A stretch of DNA of 64,000 nt from Sphingomonas sp. CROZ-RG-20F-R02-07 (GTDB lineage: Bacteria; Pseudomonadota; Alphaproteobacteria; Sphingomonadales; Sphingomonadaceae): the NCBI RefSeq assembly GCF_022662335.1, contig NZ_JAKNQJ010000001.1:124001-188000 (forward strand), read 5' to 3'. Shown one piece after another: positions 57,652 through 64,000 of the stretch (positions are counted from its first letter, which is position 1; each line of letters opens with the position of its first letter). Both the position numbers and the translations under genes were made by a program. The notes beneath the pieces were generated by a model, which worked only from the letters and a program-made list of their open reading frames with translations, was not told where the DNA came from and searched no databases.

Positions 57652-57674
57652 GTCCCGCCGCCCCGCGGCGGGAC
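57652..57674 (+). terminator. Hairpin immediately after tRNA-Leu
   Basis: GTCCCGCCGC (57652-57661) and GCGGCGGGAC (57665-57674) form a perfect 10-bp stem with a CCC loop, starting at the first base after the tRNA CCA. It is probably a processing or termination structure. There is no T tract, so read-through into tig (start 57714) is possible. Confidence 0.65.
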
Positions 57675-57713
57675 GCACGCCTCAACCGATTATCCTTACC
57701 GGAAGGCCCGTTC

Positions 57714-59423
57714 ATGCAGACTGTCGAGACGTTGAGCGAGGGGCTGAAGCGCGCCTTCACGCTGACCATCACCGCCAAGGACATCGATTCGAAGGTCGAT
57801 GCCGAGCTGAAGCGCCTCGCGCCGCAGATGAAGATGCCCGGCTTCCGCCCCGGCAAGGTGCCCGCGAACCTCGTGCGCAAGATGCACGGCCCCGCGCTTC
57901 ATCAGGACGCGCTGAATGCGGCGATCCAGGAAGGCGTTCAGGGCCTCGTCGCCGAAAAGGGCCTGCGCCCCGCGATGCAGCCCTCGGTGTCGCTCGGCGA
58001 GGGGTACGAGCCTGGCAAGGATGCCGAACTGACCGTCGAGATGGAGGTTCTGCCCCAGGTGCCGACGCCGGCGATCGATTCGCTGACGCTGGAGCGGCTG
58101 ACGGTGCCCGTCTCGGACGAAGCGGTGACCGAGCAGTTGAAGAAGTTCGCCGATCAGCAGAAGAAGTGGGACGATGCGGGCGACAAGGCCGCCGAGACCG
58201 GCGACCTCGTCACGATGGATTTCGTCGGCAAGGTGGACGAGGTCGCCTTCGACGGCGGCACCGGCACCGACATGGCGGTCGAGATCGGCAGTGGCCGGCT
58301 GATCCCGGGCTTCGAGGAGCAGGTGATCGGCGCCAAGACGGGCGAGGAGCGCCGCATCGACGTGACCTTCCCGGCGGATTACCAGGAGAAGTCGTTGGCC
58401 GGCAAGGCGGCGACGTTCGACCTGACGATCAAGTCGGTCAAGGTGGCGGGCGAAAGCACGATCGACGACGATCTGGCGAAGGGGCTTGGCCTCGAAAGCC
58501 TGGAGCAGCTTACCGGCCTGCTGAAGGGGCAGATCGAGCAGGAGCATAACGGCCTGACGCGCACGCACATGAAGCGCAAGCTGCTCGACCAGCTGGCCGA
58601 GGGTCATGACTTCGAAGTGCCGCCCTCGATGGTCGAGGCGGAGTTCGCGCAGATCTGGTCGCAGCTGGAGCATGAGGCCGGCCACGAGGCCGATCCCGAA
58701 GCCGCCAAGGCCGAGATGGAGAATGAGCGCGAGGATTACAGCAAGATCGCCGAGCGTCGTGTGCGCCTGGGGTTGCTGCTGTCCGAGATCGGCCAGGCGA
58801 ACGGCGTCGAGGTGAGCCAGCAGGAGATGAACCGCCTGATCGCGCAGGCCGCGCAGCAATATGGCGCCGAGGATCGCCAGCGCTTCATCCAGTATATCCA
58901 GCAGGAGCCGATGGCGGCCGCCCAGCTCCGCGCGCCGCTCTATGAGGACAAGGTCGTCGACTTCCTGTTCGGCAAGGCCGAGATCACCGATCGCGAGACG
59001 ACCCGCGAGGAGCTGGAAGCCGCGATCGAGAGCGAAGACGGCTTCGCGACCGGCACGCACGTCCACAACCACGACGATCACGATCACGATCACGCCGGGC
59101 ACGATCATGCGGGCCACGATCACGCGGGGCACGATCACGCCGATCACGACCATGCGGATCACGCCGCGCCCGCGGAAGCGGCCGAGCCTGCCGAAGCGAC
59201 CAAGCCCGTCGCCAAGGGCGCCAATGCCGGTGCCGAGGTCGAGCCCGCACCCGCGCCCGTGAAGAAGCCGCGCGCCAAGAAGGCGGCGCCGGTGAGCGCG
59301 GAAACCCAGGTGCTCGAATCGTCGCCGGTGGCAGCCGAGAATGCGGAGGGCACGCAAGCCCCAGACGCCGCACCGGCGAAGAAGCCGCGCGCGAAGAAGG
59401 CCGCGACGACGACCGAGGGCTGA
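57714..59423 (+). CDS. tig: Trigger factor with long His-rich C-terminal extension
   Basis: A 569-residue ribosome-associated chaperone; ordinary trigger factors are about 430-450 residues. The ribosome-binding signature MPGFRPGKVPANLV is at residues 41-54. The FKBP-type PPIase domain spans about 155-245 (GDLVTMDFVGKVDEVAFDGG and GRLIPGFEEQVIG). The C-terminal arms extend to about residue 440. A tail of about 120 residues follows, with repeated HDHAGHDHAG units (about residues 448-482) and two KKPRAKKA motifs. The tail could bind nickel or zinc and nucleic acid. GGAAGG before the ATG supports the start. Confidence 0.95.
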   Translation: MQTVETLSEGLKRAFTLTITAKDIDSKVDAELKRLAPQMKMPGFRPGKVPANLVRKMHGPALHQDALNAAIQEGVQGLVAEKGLRPAMQPSVSLGEGYEPGKDAELTVEMEVLPQVPTPAIDSLTLERLTVPVSDEAVTEQLKKFADQQKKWDDAGDKAAETGDLVTMDFVGKVDEVAFDGGTGTDMAVEIGSGRLIPGFEEQVIGAKTGEERRIDVTFPADYQEKSLAGKAATFDLTIKSVKVAGESTIDDDLAKGLGLESLEQLTGLLKGQIEQEHNGLTRTHMKRKLLDQLAEGHDFEVPPSMVEAEFAQIWSQLEHEAGHEADPEAAKAEMENEREDYSKIAERRVRLGLLLSEIGQANGVEVSQQEMNRLIAQAAQQYGAEDRQRFIQYIQQEPMAAAQLRAPLYEDKVVDFLFGKAEITDRETTREELEAAIESEDGFATGTHVHNHDDHDHDHAGHDHAGHDHAGHDHADHDHADHAAPAEAAEPAEATKPVAKGANAGAEVEPAPAPVKKPRAKKAAPVSAETQVLESSPVAAENAEGTQAPDAAPAKKPRAKKAATTTEG

Positions 59424-59427
59424 TCTC

Positions 59428-59535
59428 CTGTTCCCCGGCGGAGGCCGGGGCCCAGTAGGGAGGACCAACGTGGCGGATCGCTCAGCTTCGTTATAGACCT
59501 TCCCCCACTGGGCTCCGGCCTTCGCCGGGGAACAC
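59428..59535. repeat. 108-bp inverted-repeat element, CTGTTCCCCGGC family, copy 2
   Basis: The ends (59428-59455, beginning CTGTTCCCCGGCGGAGGCCG, and 59508-59535) are inverted with 25 of 28 positions matching. The ends closely resemble copy 1 at 56806, but the 52-bp centre differs. It starts 4 nt after the tig stop and ends 21 nt before the GT2 gene. It may terminate tig transcription. Confidence 0.85.
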
Positions 59536-59556
59536 CGTGAAGGCAGGGAGCGACAC

Positions 59557-60489
59557 ATGACCGAACCCAGAATCGCCGTCCTGCTGCCCTGCTACAACGA
59601 AGAGGCGGCGATCGCCCAGACGGTGGCGGGGTTCCGCGCCGCGCTGCCGGGCGCGACCATCTACGTCTATGACAACAACAGCCGCGACCGGACCTGCGCC
59701 GTCGCCGCAGCCGCGGGCGCGGTGGTGCGCAGCGAGCGGATCCAGGGCAAGGGCGCGGTGGTGCGGCGGATGTTCGCCGATATCGATGCCGACATCTATG
59801 TGATGGCCGATGGCGACGCGACCTATGACGCAGCGTCCGCCCCCGCGCTGGTCGATCGGCTGCTCGACGAACAGCTCGACATGATCGTCGGCAGCCGGGT
59901 GCACGAAGCGGCGGAGGCGTATCGCCGCGGCCACCAATTTGGCAACGCGCTGCTGACGGGCATGCTGACGCGGCTGTTCGGGCGCAGTTTCACCGACATT
60001 CTATCGGGTTACCGCGTGTTCTCGCGACGGTTCGTGAAGAGCTTTCCGTCCCTGTCGGCCGGGTTCGAGATCGAGACCGAGATCAGCGTCCATGCGCTCG
60101 AACTGCGGATGCCGGTCGCCGAGATCGAGACGCCCTATTATGCGCGGCCCGAGGGCTCCGAATCGAAGCTCAGCACCTATTCGGACGGCTGGCGCATCCT
60201 GCGCACGATCGTGACGCTCTATCGCATCGAGCGGCCGCTGCTGTTCTTCGGCGCGATCGGCGGCGTGTTCGCGGCGCTGGCGCTGGCGTTGGGCGTGCCG
60301 CTGATCCTCACCTATCTGGACACGCATCTGGTCCCGCGCTTCCCGACCGCGATCCTCATCACGGGTCTCGGGCTGTTCGCCGCGCTCAACGTGTTCACGG
60401 GGCTGATCCTCGACACCGTGGTGCACGGCCGGCACGAGGTGCGGCGGCTTGCCTATCTGGCGCACCGCGCGCCGTCGCGCGGGGCTTGA
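59557..60489 (+). CDS. Family 2 glycosyltransferase, polyprenyl-phosphate type
   Basis: A 310-residue GT-A enzyme. AVLLPCYNEEAAIAQTVAGF opens the nucleotide-sugar domain, IYVYDNNSRDRTC follows, and MADGDATYD near residue 83 carries the DxD-like metal site. SGYRVFSRRFVKSF and ETEISVHALELRMP are typical of dolichol/undecaprenyl-phosphate sugar transferases. Two C-terminal membrane helices lie at about residues 228-250 and 263-288. It sits between tig and clpP, a departure from the usual tig-clpP-clpX order. GGGAG before the ATG supports the start. Confidence 0.88.
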   Translation: MTEPRIAVLLPCYNEEAAIAQTVAGFRAALPGATIYVYDNNSRDRTCAVAAAAGAVVRSERIQGKGAVVRRMFADIDADIYVMADGDATYDAASAPALVDRLLDEQLDMIVGSRVHEAAEAYRRGHQFGNALLTGMLTRLFGRSFTDILSGYRVFSRRFVKSFPSLSAGFEIETEISVHALELRMPVAEIETPYYARPEGSESKLSTYSDGWRILRTIVTLYRIERPLLFFGAIGGVFAALALALGVPLILTYLDTHLVPRFPTAILITGLGLFAALNVFTGLILDTVVHGRHEVRRLAYLAHRAPSRGA

Positions 60490-60514
60490 ACTCGCCGCGA
60501 CAAGCGCCGATGTT
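60485..60514 (+). promoter_or_regulatory. Possible heat-shock (RpoH-type) promoter of clpP
   Basis: CTTGAA (60485-60490) and CCGATGTT (60507-60514), 16 bp apart, weakly resemble the -35 and -10 elements of heat-shock sigma factor promoters. They lie about 30 bp before the clpP start and overlap the GT2 stop. ClpP is commonly heat-induced, which makes the match plausible but not established. Confidence 0.35.
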
Positions 60515-60543
60515 GCGGTCATCCCACACAAGCGAGTTCTTCC

Positions 60544-61233
60544 ATGCACAATCCGTTCGAGACCGGCGATTTCGCGAGCCCGCTGGCGCATGCCGGCCTC
60601 GGTCTCCAGCAGACCCAGGCGGGTCTGGTTCCCATCGTCATCGAACAGTCGAACCGGGGCGAACGTTCCTTCGACATCTTCTCGCGCCTGCTGCGCGAGC
60701 GGATCATCTTCGTGACGGGCGGCGTCGAGGATGGCATGGCCAGCCTCATCACCGCGCAGCTGCTCTTCCTCGAATCCGAGAATCCGAAGAAGGACATCTT
60801 CATGTACATCAACTCGCCGGGCGGCGTCGTCACGGCGGGCATGGCGATCCACGACACCATGAATTATATCCGGCCGCGCGTGGGTACGGTGTGCATCGGG
60901 CAGGCGGCGTCGATGGGCAGCTTCCTGCTCGCGAGCGGCGAGAAGGGCATGCGCGTCGCGCTCACCAACGCGCGCATCATGATCCACCAGCCTTCGGGCG
61001 GCGCGCAGGGCATGGCCAGCGACATCGAGATCCAGGCCAAGGAAATTTTGCGCATCCGCGCCCGGATGAACCAGCTCTATTCGCAGTATACCGGCCAGCC
61101 GATCGAGGAGATCGAGCGCCGGATGGATCGCGACACGTTCCTCGAGGCGCATGAGGCCAAGGAATTCGGTCTGGTCGACGAGGTGTTCGACAAGCGCCCG
61201 GCGCCCGCCGACGATATGGCGAAAGCCGCCTGA
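60544..61233 (+). CDS. clpP: ATP-dependent Clp protease proteolytic subunit
   Basis: A 229-residue serine protease forming the double-heptamer chamber used by ClpX and ClpA. The catalytic triad is Ser123 in [16 protein letters not shown], His148 in [15 protein letters not shown] and Asp197 in [29 protein letters not shown] is the substrate strand. A short N-terminal propeptide-like region ([20 protein letters not shown]) precedes the mature fold. The length is normal. clpX follows after 111 bp. Confidence 0.97.
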   Translation: MHNPFETGDFASPLAHAGLGLQQTQAGLVPIVIEQSNRGERSFDIFSRLLRERIIFVTGGVEDGMASLITAQLLFLESENPKKDIFMYINSPGGVVTAGMAIHDTMNYIRPRVGTVCIGQAASMGSFLLASGEKGMRVALTNARIMIHQPSGGAQGMASDIEIQAKEILRIRARMNQLYSQYTGQPIEEIERRMDRDTFLEAHEAKEFGLVDEVFDKRPAPADDMAKAA

Positions 61234-61344
61234 GACGGGACGAAATCGTTAGGCACTTTATGCCATTGTGGTTTGCGTAAGGGGCGGGTTACCATGCCTG
61301 TCCCACAATCGGCGGGGCCGGTCTCCGCCCGAAGGATGGTTTGA

Positions 61345-62610
61345 ATGACGAAGTTGAGCGGTGGCGACTCCAAGAGCACCCTCTATTGCTCGTTCTGCGG
61401 CAAGTCGCAGCACGAGGTGCGCAAGCTGATCGCCGGCCCCACGGTGTTCATCTGCGATGAGTGCGTGGAACTGTGCAACGACATCATCCGCGAGGAGACC
61501 AAGTCCGCCCTGGTGTCCAAGAAGGACGGCGGGGTGCCGACGCCGCAGGAGATCTGCAACGTGCTCGACGACTATGTCATCGGGCAGAAGCAGGCCAAGC
61601 GCGTGCTGTCGGTGGCGGTGCACAACCATTACAAGCGGCTGAACCACGGCGCCAAGGGTGCCGATGTCGAGCTTGCCAAGTCGAATATCCTGCTCGTCGG
61701 CCCGACGGGTTGCGGCAAGACTTTGCTCGCGCAGACTCTGGCGCGCATCCTCGACGTGCCGTTCACGATGGCGGATGCGACGACGCTGACCGAGGCGGGC
61801 TATGTCGGCGAGGATGTCGAGAACATCATCCTCAAGCTGCTCCAGGCCTCCGACTATAACGTCGAGCGGGCGCAGCGCGGCATCGTCTATATCGACGAGA
61901 TCGACAAGATCAGCCGCAAGGCCGAGAACCCCTCGATCACGCGCGACGTGTCGGGCGAGGGCGTGCAGCAGGCGTTGCTGAAGCTGATGGAGGGCACGAC
62001 CGCGAGCGTTCCGCCGCAGGGCGGGCGCAAGCATCCGCAACAGGAATTCCTGCAGGTCGACACGACGAACATCCTGTTCATCTGCGGTGGCGCGTTCAGC
62101 GGCCTCGAGAAGATCATCGGCGATCGCCTGCAGGGCAAGTCGATCGGCTTTGGCGCCTATGTCGCGGCGCCCGAGGAGCGGCGCACCGGCGAGCTGCTGC
62201 GCCAGACCGAGCCCGAGGATCTGCTGAAGTTTGGTCTGATCCCCGAATTCGTCGGCCGTCTGCCGGTGATCGCCACGCTCGAGGATCTCGACATCGACGC
62301 GCTGGTGAAGATCCTGAGCGAGCCCAAGAACGCGCTGGTGAAGCAATACCAGAAGCTGTTCGAGATGGAGGACGTGGAGCTGGGCTTCACCGACGACGCG
62401 CTGGTGCAGGTCGCGCGCAAGGCGATCGAGCGCAAGACCGGTGCGCGTGGCCTTCGTTCGATCCTCGAAAGCATCCTGCTCGACACGATGTTCGAGCTGC
62501 CCGGCATGGACGGCGTGGACGAGGTGATGATCGACAAGGACGTGATCGAGGGCCGCAAGGAACCGATCCGCGTCTATGCCGAAAAGAAGAAGGCGGGCGA
62601 CGCCGCCTGA
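61345..62610 (+). CDS. clpX: ATP-dependent Clp protease ATP-binding subunit ClpX
   Basis: A 421-residue AAA+ unfoldase. The N-terminal zinc-binding domain has Cys15, Cys18, Cys37 and Cys40 (YCSFCGKSQ and [10 protein letters not shown]). Walker [21 protein letters not shown] is near residue 118, and Walker [12 protein letters not shown] follows. [19 protein letters not shown] is the sensor/arginine region. The IGF-type ClpP-binding loop is SIGFGAY at about residue 267. AAGGAT before the ATG supports the start. A good terminator follows. Confidence 0.97.
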   Translation: MTKLSGGDSKSTLYCSFCGKSQHEVRKLIAGPTVFICDECVELCNDIIREETKSALVSKKDGGVPTPQEICNVLDDYVIGQKQAKRVLSVAVHNHYKRLNHGAKGADVELAKSNILLVGPTGCGKTLLAQTLARILDVPFTMADATTLTEAGYVGEDVENIILKLLQASDYNVERAQRGIVYIDEIDKISRKAENPSITRDVSGEGVQQALLKLMEGTTASVPPQGGRKHPQQEFLQVDTTNILFICGGAFSGLEKIIGDRLQGKSIGFGAYVAAPEERRTGELLRQTEPEDLLKFGLIPEFVGRLPVIATLEDLDIDALVKILSEPKNALVKQYQKLFEMEDVELGFTDDALVQVARKAIERKTGARGLRSILESILLDTMFELPGMDGVDEVMIDKDVIEGRKEPIRVYAEKKKAGDAA

Positions 62611-62639
62611 CGGCGGCGCGCCTTCCGGCAGCGATGAAG

Positions 62640-62667
62640 CGGGCGTCGAGCGATCGGCGCCCGTTTT
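62640..62667 (+). terminator. Intrinsic terminator after clpX
   Basis: CGGGCG (62640-62645) and CGCCCG (62658-62663), extended inward by CGA/TCG pairing, form a compact hairpin followed directly by TTTT. It is placed 30 nt after the clpX stop. Confidence 0.82.
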
Positions 62668-62746
62668 CGTGTGGGCTGTCGTCCCATCCGATGGGAAGGT
62701 CGCGGGCCTGGATCGGGATGTCAGCGGCTTGATTGGATTATCAAAT

Positions 62747-62834
62747 CCGTTCGTGCTGAGCTCGTCGAAGCACGCTCTCCGCAGGCCTGCCTTCGCAGTC
62801 GGTACAAGCCCTTCGACAAGCTCAGGGCGAACGG
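62747..62834. repeat. Inverted-repeat element, GTTCGTGCTGAGC family, copy 2
   Basis: It begins CCGTTCGTGCTGAGCTCGTC and ends with GCTCAGGGCGAACGG. The outer arms pair over about 25 positions with few mismatches. It is 88 bp long and non-coding, and lies just downstream of the minus-strand glycosyltransferase gene. It shares its arms with copy 1 at 21775-21841. Confidence 0.8.
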
Positions 62835-62853
62835 AGCAAGGTCAAGTTCAACT

Positions 62854-64000
62854 CTACCCGCCGAGCAGCGTCATGTACGCGTCGAGCACCTTCTGGTTGG
62901 CGCTGTCCCACCGAAAGCCGGCGGCGCGGGCATGGCCGGCTTCGCCCATCGTCCGGCGCAGCGCGGGTTCGGCAATGATCCGGCCGATCGCTTCGGCATA
63001 GGCTTCGGTGTCGCGCGGCGGCACGAGGAAGCCGGTGACGCCGTGCTCGACCAGATCGACCGCGCCCGTCGCGCGCGCGGCCACCACCGGCACGCCCGCC
63101 GCCATCGCCTCGGACGTCACCTGGCCCCAGGTCTCGGTGATGCTGGGGTTGAACAGGATGTCCATCGAGGCGACCGCACGGCCCAGATCGTCGCCGCGCT
63201 GGAAGCCGGCGAAGGCGGCGTCGGGCACACGCTCGGCGAACCAGTCGCGCGCCGGCCCTTCGCCGATCACCAGCACGCGGTGCGCGATGCCGCGCGCGCG
63301 CAGCGCGGTCGTCACGTCGGCGAAGACGTCGAGCCCCTTTTCCAGCACCAGCCGCCCGAGAAAGCCGATCGCGATCTCGTGATCGGCGATGCCCAGCGAG
63401 CGCCGCCATTCGAGGCTGCGCGCCTGCGGATTGAAGCGATCGTGATCGACACCGCGCGGCCACAGATCGGCGGGCGTCGTTACGCCCCATTCGCGGATCA
63501 GCGCGGTGACCGAAGGGGTCGGCACCAGCAGGCGATCCGCACGGCCGTAGAATCGTTTCAGGATCCACAGGATCGCCGGCTCGACGAAGCCGATGTTGAG
63601 CGGCCCGATATGATAATAGCGAAAATACGTCTCGAAGCGGGTGTGGACCGAGGCGATCGAGGCGATGCCGTGCGCGCGCGCGTAGGTGAGCGCGCCGTGC
63701 CCCAGGAATTCGGGCGCCGAGACATGGATGATGTTGGGCGCGAACGCCTCCAGATCGGCGCGGGTCTCCTTGGGGAAATAGCGGCCGAGCTTGTATTCGC
63801 CGCGGCCGGGGAAGGAGAAGCCCGGCACCTTCACCAGATCGCCCGTCGGTGCGAAGGCGGGCTTGTTCGTGGTCGGCGAATAGACGCGGACGTTCACCCC
63901 GCGCGACAGCAGATAGCCGACGAGCAGGTTCTGCGCCTGGTTCGCGCCGTCCCGCACGTAATTGTAGTTGCCGCTGAACAGGGCCACGCGGAGATCGGTC
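62854..64000 (-). CDS. GT4-family glycosyltransferase (5' end at window edge)
   Basis: The minus-strand frame is open to the window edge. It reads TDLRVALFSGNYNYVRDGAN at the right end, so the true start is probably an ATG just beyond 64000; GTG 63987 is an internal candidate. About 380 residues are visible. The N-terminal GT-B domain includes HVSAPEFLGHGALTYARAHG and VHTRFETYFRYYH. The C-terminal donor domain has IGFLGRLVLEKGLDVFADVT, then FNPSITETWGQVTSEAMAAG (the ExxG/A-type Glu), then GVTGFLVPPRD. It is a likely mannosyl- or hexosyltransferase in glycolipid or exopolysaccharide synthesis. Confidence 0.9.
   Translation of the reverse strand, partial: TDLRVALFSGNYNYVRDGANQAQNLLVGYLLSRGVNVRVYSPTTNKPAFAPTGDLVKVPGFSFPGRGEYKLGRYFPKETRADLEAFAPNIIHVSAPEFLGHGALTYARAHGIASIASVHTRFETYFRYYHIGPLNIGFVEPAILWILKRFYGRADRLLVPTPSVTALIREWGVTTPADLWPRGVDHDRFNPQARSLEWRRSLGIADHEIAIGFLGRLVLEKGLDVFADVTTALRARGIAHRVLVIGEGPARDWFAERVPDAAFAGFQRGDDLGRAVASMDILFNPSITETWGQVTSEAMAAGVPVVAARATGAVDLVEHGVTGFLVPPRDTEAYAEAIGRIIAEPALRRTMGEAGHARAAGFRWDSANQKVLDAYMTLLGG

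Overview
The window is GC-rich, densely coded chromosomal DNA from an alphaproteobacterium, almost certainly a member of the Sphingomonadaceae (Sphingomonas-like). The assignment rests on gene content and style: a split B12-dependent methionine synthase, a TonB-dependent receptor of the sphingomonad type, a DUF4893 protein, an exosortase A-associated glycosylation locus, tRNA-dependent amidotransferase gatCAB, and frequent ATGA/TGATG gene overlaps. I see no prophage, transposase, rRNA operon or CRISPR array. Accessory signal is limited to two toxin-antitoxin pairs and small inverted-repeat (MITE/REP-like) elements between genes.

Layout. 1-2921: edge of an exosortase A (PEP-CTERM) locus, with a glycosylation ligase (minus, cut by the window edge), a divergent Daro_2409-type glycosyltransferase and a small membrane protein. 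2985-12464: housekeeping and hypothetical genes (MFS carrier, SodC, ThpR, Bax inhibitor-1 protein, transglutaminase-like protein, Nudix hydrolase, tRNA-Ala(CGC), DUF2171 protein, MDR oxidoreductase). 12490-18637: neutral zinc metallopeptidase, 3-hydroxybutyrate dehydrogenase, CDF transporter, a Doc toxin whose AbrB/MazE antitoxin gene is frameshifted, an aldo/keto reductase and two tiny lipoproteins. 18745-24460: methionine/methyl cycle operon: ArsR-methyltransferase fusion, metF, then metH in two genes. A perfect 22-bp palindrome at the regulator's start is a likely operator. 24601-32250: beta-helix protein, membrane protein, DsbD-type reductase and a TonB receptor.

32475-34202: pterin/folate operon folE - SDR (pteridine reductase-like) - folB. 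35198-41828: branched-chain amino acid genes leuA, ilvC, ilvN and ilvB, all on minus, with YceI and TMEM175 genes between. leuA is preceded by a 14-codon Leu-rich leader ORF and hairpins, a probable attenuator. 41915-43709: miaA and serB, divergent with overlapping starts. 43756-47408: two SPOR-domain proteins flanking a ParA-like ATPase and a ribbon-helix-helix-like partner. 47411-49623: pyrB and a dihydroorotase homologue that lacks metal ligands. 49860-52057: 2OG-oxygenase-like protein, ruvX and a DUF3089 hydrolase. 52104-56765: gatC-gatA, a vapBC-like toxin-antitoxin pair, gatB and a cyclophilin, apparently one transcription unit. 56934-62610: two small acidic proteins, tRNA-Leu(UAG), then the protein quality-control cluster tig, (GT2), clpP, clpX. 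The window ends inside a minus-strand GT4 glycosyltransferase.

Most promising for follow-up: the vapBC pair nested inside gatCAB, the ParA/RHH/dual-SPOR module, the leuA leader attenuator, the ArsR-methyltransferase regulator with its palindrome, the single-base frameshift in the Doc antitoxin, and the 108-109 bp inverted-repeat elements flanking tig and the preceding region.
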